Positions 44,601 through 52,909 of a stretch of DNA of 64,000 nucleotides are shown piece after piece. Source of the DNA: Flavobacteriales bacterium 33_180_T64 (GTDB taxonomy: Bacteria; Bacteroidota; Bacteroidia; Flavobacteriales; Flavobacteriaceae); contig MAAQ01000012.1 in the NCBI GenBank assembly GCA_002162685.1, positions 62,001 to 126,000 of the forward strand. The letters are read 5' to 3'. The notes below the pieces were generated by a model. That model did not search any database, was not told the DNA's origin, and saw only the letters and a list, made by a program, of their open reading frames with translations. A program made the position numbers and the translations under genes. How positions within the stretch are numbered: position 1 is the stretch's first letter; each line of letters begins with the position of its first letter.

Positions 44601-45862
44601 TGAACAGCAAAACCATTATTACCAACTAATAAATAGTCCCTATCATTAGAAATAGTTCCCGATTCGTCTTCCATTGTTAATACTGATGTTTCCTTAGTTA
44701 TTTCAGCAACATGTACACTCTTAGATTTTAATTGTAATAATCCAGAATTATCATCTCTTGCAATTCCAAATACATTATATCCAAATCCTGCATTAACAGA
44801 TCCAGTCCATGCATATGAATTATCAGAAAGCACATAATCATTACTAGTACCCGAATATCCAAAAGTAGTTGTATGATTAGGAGAGTTTTCCCATTTGTAG
44901 TACTCATCGTTATAGCCTAAAGTAATCCCATACTTGATAGCCATATATGTTTCTACTCTTTGACGCTCCATAGCTGTTAAAGCTCTATCATAAACAATAA
45001 TCTCAGCAATATTACCTTGTAATAAGTTACCTACATTGGTATTATTCGAATTTCTTCGAGCTCCAATAAGGACATCCATATTAGTTGTTTCACCAGTTCC
45101 AAAACCAGCATCGCCATCGGTATAAGTTGTTAATGGATCCAAATACCCATTCACATATTTTTTTATTTTACCAGTAGCTTCATTAGGATCATCTGCTAAT
45201 GTTGCACCGCTTATATCTACGACTAAAGACGAAATTTTTGGATCATTTCTTGCATGGGTTATTCCGTAATTAATTCCACTATTAGGATCACTTTGACCAG
45301 TACCAGATGTCCTCGCTAGTGTGTAATGTACTACACGATCTCTATCACCTAGCCATAATTGGTAACTCCTACTGCTACTTGTAGCTCTAGAAAGCATTGT
45401 CCCAGCGCCACTTTGATCCGTTAAAAAAGCAGCAAAGATTGACATACTTGAAGGATTTGTTATTCCTGCGGCTGGTGAAGGTGTTACATCTAATCCAGTC
45501 CCTGAAACTGAAGCTGTTGGTATTTTCATATACTCACCACCACTTCTTGTAAACTCTAAAGCTGGATTAAAATTAATAGCATTTGTAATATACTTTGGAC
45601 CATTTGTGGATCCTTTTACAACTGCAAAGGAATTTGAAGAATTATCTCCCCAACTACTTACACGTTGGTTATTAACTGTTGTGCTTGTAGAAGCATCTCC
45701 TTTTAACCATAGTTCAAGATTATTTGGCACATTACCCGGTGCTGCAGTAACTACTGCAGCATCCCCTTGCGGGTCTTGCCCGAAAACGACAAGGGTATTA
45801 AACACAAAGAAGAAAAGTAATTTTGAAATAGTAGGTTTACCAAAATTGTTAACTGTTTTCAT
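41693..45862 (-). CDS. giant LamG-domain protein with T9SS sorting tail
   Basis: A 1389-residue secreted protein. After a signal peptide (VVFGQ) comes a first jellyroll-like domain (about 48-320, from NLELWLKGDASTS to the typical MERQRVETYMAIKYGITLGY). A linking beta region (about 330-515) follows. A canonical LamG/concanavalin-like domain covers about 520-690, with FTISAWIKR, WHHVAIAYDG and GDIDEVRIWN. Further beta-sandwich regions extend to about 1110. The region from about 1130 to 1300 is shared with the small protein at 40265, and the end is a type A T9SS tail. It is probably a surface adhesin or polysaccharide-binding protein; substrate unknown. Confidence 0.88.
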   Translation of the reverse strand: MKTVNNFGKPTISKLLFFFVFNTLVVFGQDPQGDAAVVTAAPGNVPNNLELWLKGDASTSTTVNNQRVSSWGDNSSNSFAVVKGSTNGPKYITNAINFNPALEFTRSGGEYMKIPTASVSGTGLDVTPSPAAGITNPSSMSIFAAFLTDQSGAGTMLSRATSSSRSYQLWLGDRDRVVHYTLARTSGTGQSDPNSGINYGITHARNDPKISSLVVDISGATLADDPNEATGKIKKYVNGYLDPLTTYTDGDAGFGTGETTNMDVLIGARRNSNNTNVGNLLQGNIAEIIVYDRALTAMERQRVETYMAIKYGITLGYNDEYYKWENSPNHTTTFGYSGTSNDYVLSDNSYAWTGSVNAGFGYNVFGIARDDNSGLLQLKSKSVHVAEITKETSVLTMEDESGTISNDRDYLLVGNNGFAVQLQSSTVPERVNSTISRIWKARESSNDVGTVRLDFDLSQWTISGASDLEMIVSKNSDLSNYKNITGTYNSSTKMMTFTGLDLDDGDYFTLAKLEELEDSYHFNFNGTSNYVDLGDNFDLNPDAFTISAWIKRVDGANERSIVSKRNNSNTQGFDFKIDANGRLAATWRTSTNVLQSVNTNKVVPAGQWHHVAIAYDGTNSYLYIDGVLGSNRVKAKPGSSTNSFIIGASGENPSRFFSGDIDEVRIWNVKLSETQLRFIMNQEVENNSGLVNGSYFRSRGITPTKNDIATINWSKLELYMPFSHVRGNCLFNKSSFTTKNGRLYNVPTSSIDPQTAPLPYKSTQNGDWDSNSTWLNGSIQTIPGATSVLNSSTTIDWNIVQTSHKLAMDNSSLTSKNRTILGLFVDSNKIIVSGDNTLKTGNGLTISHYLSLDGNIDLEGESQLIQTEDSDLNVTSSGTLEKDQQGTRDLYTYNYWSSPVGATNTTVNNKDYVLNSIFKDGTNPSSPLSINFVTNSYDGNLGTPITIADYWIWKFANQPDDDYSAWQHVRSTGTMKAGEGFTMKGVANTSGNVSLEQNYTINGKPNNGTIILPLTAGNDYLVGNPYASAIDAHEFIQDNAPTIDAPGNTTGTIYFWEHWGGGSHVLSEYQGGYATYNLSGAVSAVAYGVADEDVDQSTLIGTKLPGRYIPVGQGFFVVGESTGTIRFNNSQRVFVTEATNSSTFMRTNDTTESSEDAEEEGDLRMKIGLKFNSVNTYTRKILVTADENATIDYDWGYDAELYDNQADDMYWLINEGKYVIQGINEINTETILPLGINTDTDGVNKISIDKLENIPESMEIILHDIELGIFHNLKEVDYEINLLAGVYLSRFEIIFDNPETLSTEIVEVEEKDLQVLYNDTNEDIIILNPKNLAIEGIEVFTILGQSIFILDEFTTNSELKITTTTFSSGAYVVKIETETGTFSQKIIVN

Positions 45863-46236
45863 AAAAATAGTTTTAATGCTGTATTACAGCATTGGTTAAG
45901 TAATTTCTCCCTTACTTATTTAATTGTTTATGTATTTAATTTTGTGCTATATCAAACCTCATTTAGGTTTAATATAGATAGCATTATAGAGGGAAAAATA
46001 CTTCGCTATTATGAAAAGTATTATTAGGATTAATTATATTGAATAAATATTATGAAAGTATATTACCGATTTGGTATTGACGTATACGTATAAACTATCT
46101 TGAAATTTCTGCTGAACAGATTTTGGAGATAAAGAAAACATAACGTTGCAGCAATAGCTGCTTTAAATAGGTATTTTTATTTCATAGGCTTGGGGGCCAA
46201 ATATTTAGTTGTAACTTTAAATTACAATTTCAATAA
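45863..46236 (-). ncRNA. structured 5' leader of the LamG gene
   Basis: About 375 nt of leader, related to that at 41090-41420. Hairpins include: TTGTAA/TTACAA at 46209-46227 (the inner pair is T-A in the other copy); the identical block at 45997-46022; AATGCTGT/ACAGCATT at 45875-45893, next to the start codon; CTATAT-x-AAACCT paired with AGGTTT-x-ATATAG, matching in position a TGTGT-x-AC/GT-x-ACACA hairpin of the other copy; and GCAGC/GCTGC in place of AAGCAA/TTGCTT. Whether it is a riboswitch, attenuator or protein-binding leader is not known. Bases 46250-46435 hold no gene that I can support. Confidence 0.55.
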
Positions 46237-46241
46237 CGATG

Positions 46242-46249
46242 TAAATATA
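46242..46249 (-). promoter_or_regulatory. -7 like element TATATTTA before the LamG leader
   Basis: One mismatch from TAnnTTTG, located at the position equivalent to 41426-41433 in the duplicated leader, followed by the shared GTTATTGAAATTGTA block. Confidence 0.4.
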
Positions 46250-46435
46250 TACTTACAAAGTTCAAACATAAACAAAAAATCGATTAAATGCATGATAAAT
46301 TCGACAAAATACATAAAAATGTTAAAAAAAACGCTGAATCACTATCCCTTTTTCATACAAAAAATAGCATAAACACTACTAAAACAAAAGGTTACACCAC
46401 TCAACTAAATAATTATACCGTTAAACATCTTTTTT

Positions 46436-46999
46436 ATGGAATATTACTTTAAAAATGACTCTGAATGGAGGAATTGGCTTACACAAAATTATAATACTTC
46501 AAAGGGTATTTATTTAATTTTTTATAAAGTTGAAAATGAAGAAGAATCGATGCGTTGGGAAGAAGCTGTTAAAGTTGCTTTATGCTATGGTTGGATAGAC
46601 TCAACTGTAAAAAGCTTAGGCAACGGAAAACGCCGTCAATATTTTTGTCCAAGAAATACTAAAAGTGTTTGGAGTGCATTAAACAAAAAATACATCATAA
46701 CACTTACCAAAGATAAATTAATGCATGAAAGTGGAAAAGAAATCATAAAAATCGCAAAACAAAATGGAAGTTGGACAGCATTAGATGATGTTGAAAAGGG
46801 TATAATTCCTAAAGCGTTACAACTTGAATTTGATAAAAATCCTAAAGCATTTGAAAACTACACGAACTTTGCGCCTTCCTATAGAAAAGGATATTTGTAT
46901 TGGCTTAACCAAGCTAAAAGAGACATCACAAAACAAAAAAGAATTTCAGAGATTATAAATTTATGCTTTGCAAATATTAAAAGTAGAGATACATGGTAA
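46436..46999 (+). CDS. YdeI/OmpD-associated family protein
   Basis: A 187-residue cytoplasmic protein of the YdeI/OmdA-like family (Bacteriocin-protection/OmdA domain). Typical strings are WLTQNYNTSKGIYLIFYKVEN, the RWEEAVKVALCYGWIDSTVKSL block and NFAPSYRKGYLYWLNQAKRDITKQKRISEII near the C-terminus. The family is widespread and its biochemical role is not established. It stands alone between the LamG leader region and the converging FNR-like gene. Confidence 0.85.
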   Translation: MEYYFKNDSEWRNWLTQNYNTSKGIYLIFYKVENEEESMRWEEAVKVALCYGWIDSTVKSLGNGKRRQYFCPRNTKSVWSALNKKYIITLTKDKLMHESGKEIIKIAKQNGSWTALDDVEKGIIPKALQLEFDKNPKAFENYTNFAPSYRKGYLYWLNQAKRDITKQKRISEIINLCFANIKSRDTW

Positions 47000-47050
47000 T
47001 AGAATACCATTCATGAAAATTAAATAATGCAGCTAAAGTACTATTAAAAA

Positions 47051-47728
47051 TCATTCTATATGTTTCAATTTTTGAAGATTTTCAATTTTGATCTGCTTTC
47101 CTTTCGTAGTAATTAACCCCTCTTTTTTGAATTGAGATAAAATCCGTATTGCAGACTCTGTTGCTGTTCCAACAATATTCGCATAATCTTCCCTAGAGAG
47201 ATTAATTGACAAGAATCCTTTTTCATCAACTCCAAAATGTTCATTAACATAAATCAAAACATCGGCTACTCTATTTTTAACCGATTTTTGAGCCATGTCT
47301 ACAATAACATTATCTGAGTCTTTTAAATCGTGAGCCATTTGTTGCAACATGTCTAAAGTAAACTTTGGATTTTTTTGAAGGTCATGCATTATTTCATGCT
47401 TTGGAATAAAACAGACTTCCATATCATTAAGGGCAATAGCACTTAAATTTGCCGATTCTTCTCCTATCAAAGATCGTTGACCTAACAAATCACCTTTAAC
47501 AACAAGTTTTACGATTTGATCTTTTCCATTAGAACTTAATTTTGATAATTTACAAACACCATCTTTAACACAAAAAACGCCATTAAGAGTATCACCTTCT
47601 TCGAAAATGATTTCTCCTTTCTTAATCAGTCGCGAAGTTTTACATCCAGAAATACGTACTAACTCATCTTTAGTTAATGATTTAAGAGAATTGAATTGCC
47701 TAATAATGCATTGCTCGCACTTACTCAT
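47051..47728 (-). CDS. CRP/FNR-family transcription regulator, likely oxygen-responsive
   Basis: A 225-residue regulator: a cyclic-nucleotide-type beta-barrel domain (about 25-130), a long dimer helix, and a C-terminal helix-turn-helix with SREDYANIVGTATESAIRILSQF. Cysteines at positions 4, 7 and 106 keep exactly the spacing of E. coli FNR cluster ligands Cys20, Cys23 and Cys122. The fourth FNR cysteine has no exact counterpart, but Cys29, 53 and 59 are available. The recognition helix retains Glu and Arg in the positions that read TGA half-sites. It is encoded divergently from ccoI, with a matching binding box between them. An oxygen- or NO-sensing Fe-S role is likely but inferred. Confidence 0.85.
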   Translation of the reverse strand: MSKCEQCIIRQFNSLKSLTKDELVRISGCKTSRLIKKGEIIFEEGDTLNGVFCVKDGVCKLSKLSSNGKDQIVKLVVKGDLLGQRSLIGEESANLSAIALNDMEVCFIPKHEIMHDLQKNPKFTLDMLQQMAHDLKDSDNVIVDMAQKSVKNRVADVLIYVNEHFGVDEKGFLSINLSREDYANIVGTATESAIRILSQFKKEGLITTKGKQIKIENLQKLKHIE

Positions 47729-47766
47729 AATTAGTTTTTAAGCTGTATTGTAAAATTACTCAAAAC

Positions 47767-47810
47767 ATGACAAATATCATATTATAAACGTCCTTCATTT
47801 TTAACCTTTG
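47767..47810 (+). promoter_or_regulatory. FNR box and promoter of ccoI
   Basis: ATGACAAATATCAT (47767-47780), core TGA-N6-TCA, then 22 nt, then AACCTTTG (47803-47810), one base from TAnnTTTG; the ATG is at 47844. In the other direction the box lies 39 nt before the fnr-like start; on that strand TAATTTTA (47758-47751) could be the -7, so the box would overlap that promoter and may repress it. Confidence 0.75.
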
Positions 47811-47843
47811 CTGTAGGTATAAATGAGCAAATAATATAATCAG

Positions 47844-50216
47844 ATGAAACAGACCACTTGTTTTCACTGTGGTGATGATTGTTACACAACAATTATCACC
47901 TTTAACGAAAAAAAATTCTGCTGTAATGGCTGTAAAACGGTTTATGAAATTTTCTCTGAAAATGATTTAACCTGTTACTACGATTTACAAAATTCTCCTG
48001 GTGCAACTCCAAAAGAAATACAAGGGAAGTACGATTTTTTATCACAAGAGAATATCATTGAAAAACTTACAGAGTTTAATGATACTCAGATACAAATTGT
48101 AACACTTTATATTCCACATATTCACTGTAGTTCTTGTATTTGGATTTTAGAAAACCTCAACAAATTACATTCAGAAATCTCTTCATCACAAGTTAATTTT
48201 GGAAAAAAAACTGTTCGCGTCACCTATAATTCTAAAAACTATTCGCTTAAAGATGTTGTTTTATTATTAAGTACTATTGGCTACGAACCTTACATTTCAC
48301 TTGACGATTTCAAAACTGGCAAGCAAAACATAAATAGAAGCCTCATTTATAAATTAGGTATCGCTGGTTTTGCTTTCGGAAATGTAATGTTTTTATCTTT
48401 TCCAGAATATTTTCAAGTTGATGGGTTTTGGATAGAACAATACAAACCATTATTTCGTTGGCTAATATTCACTTTTTCATTGCCTGTAGTTTTATATGCA
48501 GGACAAGATTATTTTATTTCTGCATATAAAGGCTTGCGCTCAAAATTGTTAAATATAGATGTTCCTATTGCACTAGGTATTGCTGTTTTATTTATAAGAA
48601 GTACAATAGAAATTGTGTTCGACTTAGGCTCTGGCTTTTTTGATAGCTTAACAGGTCTTATCTTCTTTTTACTTCTAGGGAAATTCTTTCAACAAAAAAC
48701 ATATAGCTTTTTATCATTTGAACGCGATTACAAATCCTATTTTCCAATTGCCATTACAACACTGAATTCTAAAAATGAAGAAGTCCCTATTCAAGTCTAT
48801 GATATTAAAAAAGGCGATCGACTTCTTATTAGAAATGAAGAATTAATACCAGTTGATGGTATTTTAATTAATGGAAAAGCACAAATTGATTACAGTTTTG
48901 TAACAGGTGAATCTGAAACGATGAGCAAACAATCTGGTGACAAGCTGTTTGCTGGAGGCAAACAAACTTCTGGAGTTATAGAAATGGAAGCCATAACATC
49001 TGTTGAACAAAGTTACCTTACCCAATTATGGAGTAATGATGTTTTTAATAAAAATAAAGAAGATGACTTTACATCATTAACAAACACAATTAGTAAACGT
49101 TTCACTATTACTATTTTAAGCATTGCTTTAATTGCAACTATATTTTGGCTATTCATTGATGCTTCAAAAGCCATGAATGTATTTACTGCTGTGCTAATTA
49201 TTGCATGCCCTTGTGCCATTGCACTCTCAGCTCCTTTTACTTTTGGGAATTTGCTACGCCTCTTCGGAAAGTTGAAATTCTATGTTAAAAATGCGTCTGT
49301 CATAGAACAATTGGCAGCAATAAACACGATAATTTTCGACAAAACAGGTACCATTACTTCTAACAAAAAAAGTACAGCTACCTACGAAGGTATTGCCCTT
49401 ACATCTTCCGAAGAACAGTTTTTAAAAAATACCTTACGTGGATCTAATCATCCATTAAGTAGAACACTATATGACATTTTAGATGCTCATAATATCATTT
49501 CTCTACATCATTTTGAAGAACATTTAGGACAAGGAATTGAAGCGACCCATAACAGCAATCATATTAAAATTGGTTCTGCAAGTTTTGTTGGAGCTAATGA
49601 GTCTTCCGTTTTAAATACCGCTGTACATATAAGTACAAATAATAAATACAAAGGGAAGTTTACATTCTACAATAGCTATAGAAAAGGTCTATCTAAACTA
49701 TTTAATACACTAAAAAGACACTACGATTTAGTTATTCTTTCAGGAGATAATGAAGGTGAATATGAAAATCTTAAAAAATTATTGCCCTCAAAAACAAAAT
49801 TGATTTTTAATCAAAAACCTAATGACAAACTTGAGTACATCAAATACCATCAAACTGAAGGTGCTAAAATTTTAATGGTTGGTGACGGACTTAATGATGC
49901 TGGAGCATTGGTACAAAGTAATGTTGGCATTGCTCTATCAGAAAATGTCAATGTATTTTCTCCTGCCTGCGATGCCATTTTAGATGCCTCTAAGTTTAAT
50001 CAACTTTACAAATATATAAATGCATCTAAAAGTGCGATTAAGATTATAAAATGGAGTTTTATGCTGTCTTTTATTTATAATTTCATTGGACTCTACTTTG
50101 CCGTTACTGGACAATTATCACCCATTATCGCTGCCATTTTAATGCCTTTAAGTTCTATTAGCATTGTTATTTTCACAACCATAGCTACAACTATTTTAGG
50201 TAGAAAATTAAAATAA
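47844..50216 (+). CDS. ccoI: copper-type P1B ATPase for cbb3 oxidase assembly
   Basis: A 790-residue P-type ATPase, CcoI type, exporting copper for cytochrome cbb3 maturation. The N-terminus has a Cys-rich metal-binding region (CFHCGDDC then CCNGCKTVYE), followed by a heavy-metal domain with IHCSSCIW near residue 95. Catalytic motifs are the TGES loop, the membrane metal motif IACPCAIALSAP, phosphorylation site FDKTGTITS, a conserved Ser-His-Pro (GSNHPLS), and GDGLNDAGAL. It precedes the ccoS-NOQPGH operon, from which it is separated by its own promoter gap. The N-terminal arrangement is the standard CcoI variant of Bacteroidota. Confidence 0.93.
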   Translation: MKQTTCFHCGDDCYTTIITFNEKKFCCNGCKTVYEIFSENDLTCYYDLQNSPGATPKEIQGKYDFLSQENIIEKLTEFNDTQIQIVTLYIPHIHCSSCIWILENLNKLHSEISSSQVNFGKKTVRVTYNSKNYSLKDVVLLLSTIGYEPYISLDDFKTGKQNINRSLIYKLGIAGFAFGNVMFLSFPEYFQVDGFWIEQYKPLFRWLIFTFSLPVVLYAGQDYFISAYKGLRSKLLNIDVPIALGIAVLFIRSTIEIVFDLGSGFFDSLTGLIFFLLLGKFFQQKTYSFLSFERDYKSYFPIAITTLNSKNEEVPIQVYDIKKGDRLLIRNEELIPVDGILINGKAQIDYSFVTGESETMSKQSGDKLFAGGKQTSGVIEMEAITSVEQSYLTQLWSNDVFNKNKEDDFTSLTNTISKRFTITILSIALIATIFWLFIDASKAMNVFTAVLIIACPCAIALSAPFTFGNLLRLFGKLKFYVKNASVIEQLAAINTIIFDKTGTITSNKKSTATYEGIALTSSEEQFLKNTLRGSNHPLSRTLYDILDAHNIISLHHFEEHLGQGIEATHNSNHIKIGSASFVGANESSVLNTAVHISTNNKYKGKFTFYNSYRKGLSKLFNTLKRHYDLVILSGDNEGEYENLKKLLPSKTKLIFNQKPNDKLEYIKYHQTEGAKILMVGDGLNDAGALVQSNVGIALSENVNVFSPACDAILDASKFNQLYKYINASKSAIKIIKWSFMLSFIYNFIGLYFAVTGQLSPIIAAILMPLSSISIVIFTTIATTILGRKLK

Positions 50217-50267
50217 AAAAAAATCACAATACATGACCCACAAAAAAAACGAGAATTATTTCCAAAC

Positions 50268-50311
50268 ATGACATATATCATGTTTTAAGAACCTGCTCAA
50301 ACGTAATTTTG
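50268..50311 (+). promoter_or_regulatory. FNR box and promoter of the ccoSNOQPGH operon
   Basis: ATGACATATATCAT (50268-50281), flanked by AAC and GTT to give a nearly perfect 20-bp palindrome, then 22 nt, then TAATTTTG (50304-50311), an exact TAnnTTTG. The ATG of ccoS is at 50332. Box centre lies at about -42 from the predicted start, the class II activator position. Confidence 0.85.
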
Positions 50312-50331
50312 AACTATAACTTCTAATAGGT

Positions 50332-50520
50332 ATGAGTGTTATATATATTTTATTAAGTATCAGCATTATTGTTGCTGTTGTATTCTTTATTGCATTTATA
50401 ACTGCCGTGAAAAATGGACAGTTTGATGATAGCTATACGCCTTCTGTTAGAATGCTTTTTGAAGACGAACTTATTAAAGAGCAACCAAAACCATCTATTA
50501 AAACCAAAAAGACTAATTAA
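50332..50520 (+). CDS. ccoS: cbb3 oxidase maturation protein CcoS
   Basis: A 62-residue protein with one N-terminal membrane segment (IYILLSISIIVAVVFFIAFITAV) followed by KNGQFDDSYTPSVRMLFEDE, the diagnostic CcoS stretch (GQFDD then P-x-x-R-ML). It is needed in other bacteria for cofactor insertion into cbb3 oxidase. First gene of the operon, starting behind the FNR-box promoter, and 7 nt before ccoNO. Confidence 0.93.
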   Translation: MSVIYILLSISIIVAVVFFIAFITAVKNGQFDDSYTPSVRMLFEDELIKEQPKPSIKTKKTN

Positions 50521-50527
50521 ATTTATT

Positions 50528-52717
50528 ATGGAAGTTCAACAGTTTCATTACGATAACAAAATCGTTAAAAATTTCCTCTACGCCACAATGCTTTGGGGAG
50601 TTGTAGGAATGTTAGTAGGCTTACTACTCGCCTTCTTGTTTATATTCCCAAATCTTACCGATGGTATCTCGTGGTTAAGTTTTGGTCGTTTAAGACCGTT
50701 ACATACCAATGCAGTGATTTTTGCTTTTGTTGGGAATGCCATTTTTGCTGGTGTATACTATTCTACACAACGTTTATTAAAAGCAAGAATGTTTAACGAC
50801 ACCTTAAGCAAAATTAATTTTTGGGGTTGGCAATTAATTATCGTAGGCGCAGCAATTACACTGCCTTTAGGATACACAACATCTAAAGAATATGCAGAAT
50901 TAGAATGGCCTTTTGATATTGCTATTGCTCTCATTTGGGTTGTTTTTGGTTGGAATTTAATAGGTACAATACTTAAACGTAGACAACGTCATTTATATGT
51001 AGCTATTTGGTTTTATCTAGCAACATTTGTGACTGTCGCAGTGCTGCATATTTTTAATAGTTTAGCGCTTCCGGTTAACGGACTTAAAAGTTATTCGGTT
51101 TATGCAGGTGTACAAGACGCCTTAGTACAATGGTGGTATGGTCATAATGCAGTTGCCTTTTTTTTAACAACACCTTTTTTAGGATTGATGTATTATTTTG
51201 TCCCTAAAGCAGCCAACAGACCTGTTTATTCATATAGATTGTCTATTGTTCATTTCTGGTCATTAATCTTCATATACATTTGGGCTGGACCGCATCATTT
51301 ATTATATACTGCGCTTCCTGATTGGGCACAAAACTTAGGTATAGCATTCTCTATAATGCTATTAATGCCATCTTGGGGAGGAATGATAAATGGACTCCTT
51401 ACACTTCGTGGTGCTTGGGATAAAGTACGTACAGATCCTGTTTTAAAATTTATGGTAGTTGCCATTACTGGATATGGAATGGCTACATTTGAAGGTCCAA
51501 TGCTCTCTCTAAAAAGCGTGAATGCTATGGCGCATTATACCGATTGGATTATCGCTCACGTTCACGTAGGCGCTTTGGCTTGGAATGGCTTTCTAACCTT
51601 TGGAATGATCTATTATTTGGTTCCAAAATTATTTAAAACAAAGCTACACTCTACAAAATTAGCTAACCTCCATTTCTGGATTGGAACTCTAGGAATCATT
51701 TTCTATGCATTACCAATGTATGTTGCCGGATTCCAACAATGGGCTATGTGGAAACAATTTAATCCTGATGGAACATTAGTATATGGTAATTTCTTAGAAA
51801 CTGTTACTGAAATCATGCCTTTATATTGGATGCGTGCTATTGGTGGCACTCTATTTATTACTGGTATGTTGATTCTAGTTATAAATGTGATTTTAACTAT
51901 TATGAATGGAAGTAAAGTTACAGATGAATTAGCAGAAGCTGCAGCTCTAAAACGTGTTTCAAAAAGACGTGTTTCAGGAGAAGGATGGCATACATGGTTA
52001 GAACGCAAACCTGTTAAATTAACCATTTTTGCTACAATTGCGATCTTAATTGGAGGTATTGTTCAAATTGTTCCAACCTTATTAGTTAAGTCTAACATCC
52101 CAACAATTACTAGTGTAAAACCATACACTCCTCTAGAATTAGAAGGTAGAGATATTTACATTAGAGAAGGTTGTGTAGGTTGTCATTCTCAAATGGTAAG
52201 ACCTTTTAGAAACGAAGTCGAACGTTATGGAGAATATTCTAAAGCTGGAGAATTTGTATACGATCATCCTTTTCTTTGGGGAAGTAAACGTACAGGACCC
52301 GATTTACATCGTATAGGTGGCAAATACTCAGATAACTGGCATTTAAGTCATATGTATAATCCACAAAGTACTTCATCGGGTTCAATTATGCCTGCATACC
52401 AATGGTTAATTAGAGATGAGCTTGATAAAACACAAACAGAAGCTAAAATGCGCGTTATGGTTTCTCTTGGTGTTCCTTATACCGAAGAAGACATAACAAA
52501 TGCACAACAAGCGATGTTAGATCAAGGGACGAAAATTGAGAAAAACCTGTATTCAGATCCTGATTTTGCTGAAACTTATGAAGCCGATAAAAAATCTGGA
52601 GGTGACGCATTTATTGAAATGCGCAACAGAGAAATTGTAGCCATTATAGCTTATTTACAACGCCTTGGAACCGACATAAAAGTTAAAGACCAAGACATTA
52701 CAACAACTCAAAACTAA
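50528..52717 (+). CDS. ccoN: cbb3 cytochrome oxidase subunits I and II fused (CcoNO)
   Basis: A 729-residue fusion protein. The CcoN part (about 1-480) has twelve membrane segments and the histidine ligands of heme b and of the heme b3-CuB centre: PLHTNAVIF, WYGHNAVAFFL, AGPHHLLYTALP and DWIIAHVHVGALAWNG. The C-terminal CcoO part (about 560-729) carries one c-type heme motif CVGCH and the CcoO hallmark SQMVRPFRNEVERYGEYSKAGEF. Fusion of CcoN and CcoO is usual in Bacteroidota. I choose ATG 50528 (MEVQQFHYDNK); an upstream in-frame ATG at 50414 lies inside ccoS. Confidence 0.95.
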   Translation: MEVQQFHYDNKIVKNFLYATMLWGVVGMLVGLLLAFLFIFPNLTDGISWLSFGRLRPLHTNAVIFAFVGNAIFAGVYYSTQRLLKARMFNDTLSKINFWGWQLIIVGAAITLPLGYTTSKEYAELEWPFDIAIALIWVVFGWNLIGTILKRRQRHLYVAIWFYLATFVTVAVLHIFNSLALPVNGLKSYSVYAGVQDALVQWWYGHNAVAFFLTTPFLGLMYYFVPKAANRPVYSYRLSIVHFWSLIFIYIWAGPHHLLYTALPDWAQNLGIAFSIMLLMPSWGGMINGLLTLRGAWDKVRTDPVLKFMVVAITGYGMATFEGPMLSLKSVNAMAHYTDWIIAHVHVGALAWNGFLTFGMIYYLVPKLFKTKLHSTKLANLHFWIGTLGIIFYALPMYVAGFQQWAMWKQFNPDGTLVYGNFLETVTEIMPLYWMRAIGGTLFITGMLILVINVILTIMNGSKVTDELAEAAALKRVSKRRVSGEGWHTWLERKPVKLTIFATIAILIGGIVQIVPTLLVKSNIPTITSVKPYTPLELEGRDIYIREGCVGCHSQMVRPFRNEVERYGEYSKAGEFVYDHPFLWGSKRTGPDLHRIGGKYSDNWHLSHMYNPQSTSSGSIMPAYQWLIRDELDKTQTEAKMRVMVSLGVPYTEEDITNAQQAMLDQGTKIEKNLYSDPDFAETYEADKKSGGDAFIEMRNREIVAIIAYLQRLGTDIKVKDQDITTTQN

Positions 52718-52723
52718 TTCATT

Positions 52724-52909
52724 ATGCTAAAATTCGTAAAAAATCATATGGAAAGCATCACAGGAATAGAAATATACCCTTTGATTTCCTTACTTATATT
52801 TTTCAGTTTTTTCGTCATCTTATTTTGGTGGGTAATTACAGCAAAAAAAGAGTACATCATCAAGGTGAGTAATATTCCGTTAGACAACCAAAACCAAACA
52901 GAACTATGA
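52724..52909 (+). CDS. ccoQ: cbb3 oxidase small subunit CcoQ
   Basis: A 61-residue single-span membrane protein with ITGIEIYPLISLLIFFSFFVILFWWVI, the typical CcoQ/FixQ pattern of one membrane helix and a short charged tail. It lies 6 nt after ccoNO, and its stop codon overlaps the ccoP start by 4 nt (ATGA). The assignment rests on position and topology. Confidence 0.82.
   Translation: MLKFVKNHMESITGIEIYPLISLLIFFSFFVILFWWVITAKKEYIIKVSNIPLDNQNQTEL

Noticed and set aside
40265-46249. Duplicated leaders as ends of a mobile element
   Set aside because: No transposase, target duplication or terminal inverted repeats; similarity is diverged and confined to the upstream region and paralogous gene ends.
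46190-46372. Open frame of 60 codons upstream of the YdeI-like gene
   Set aside because: Lies over the start of the antisense structured leader and in AT-rich sequence; no recognisable start context or domain.
50414-50527. Upstream ATG for ccoNO
   Set aside because: It overlaps ccoS in another frame and adds a non-conserved basic stretch.
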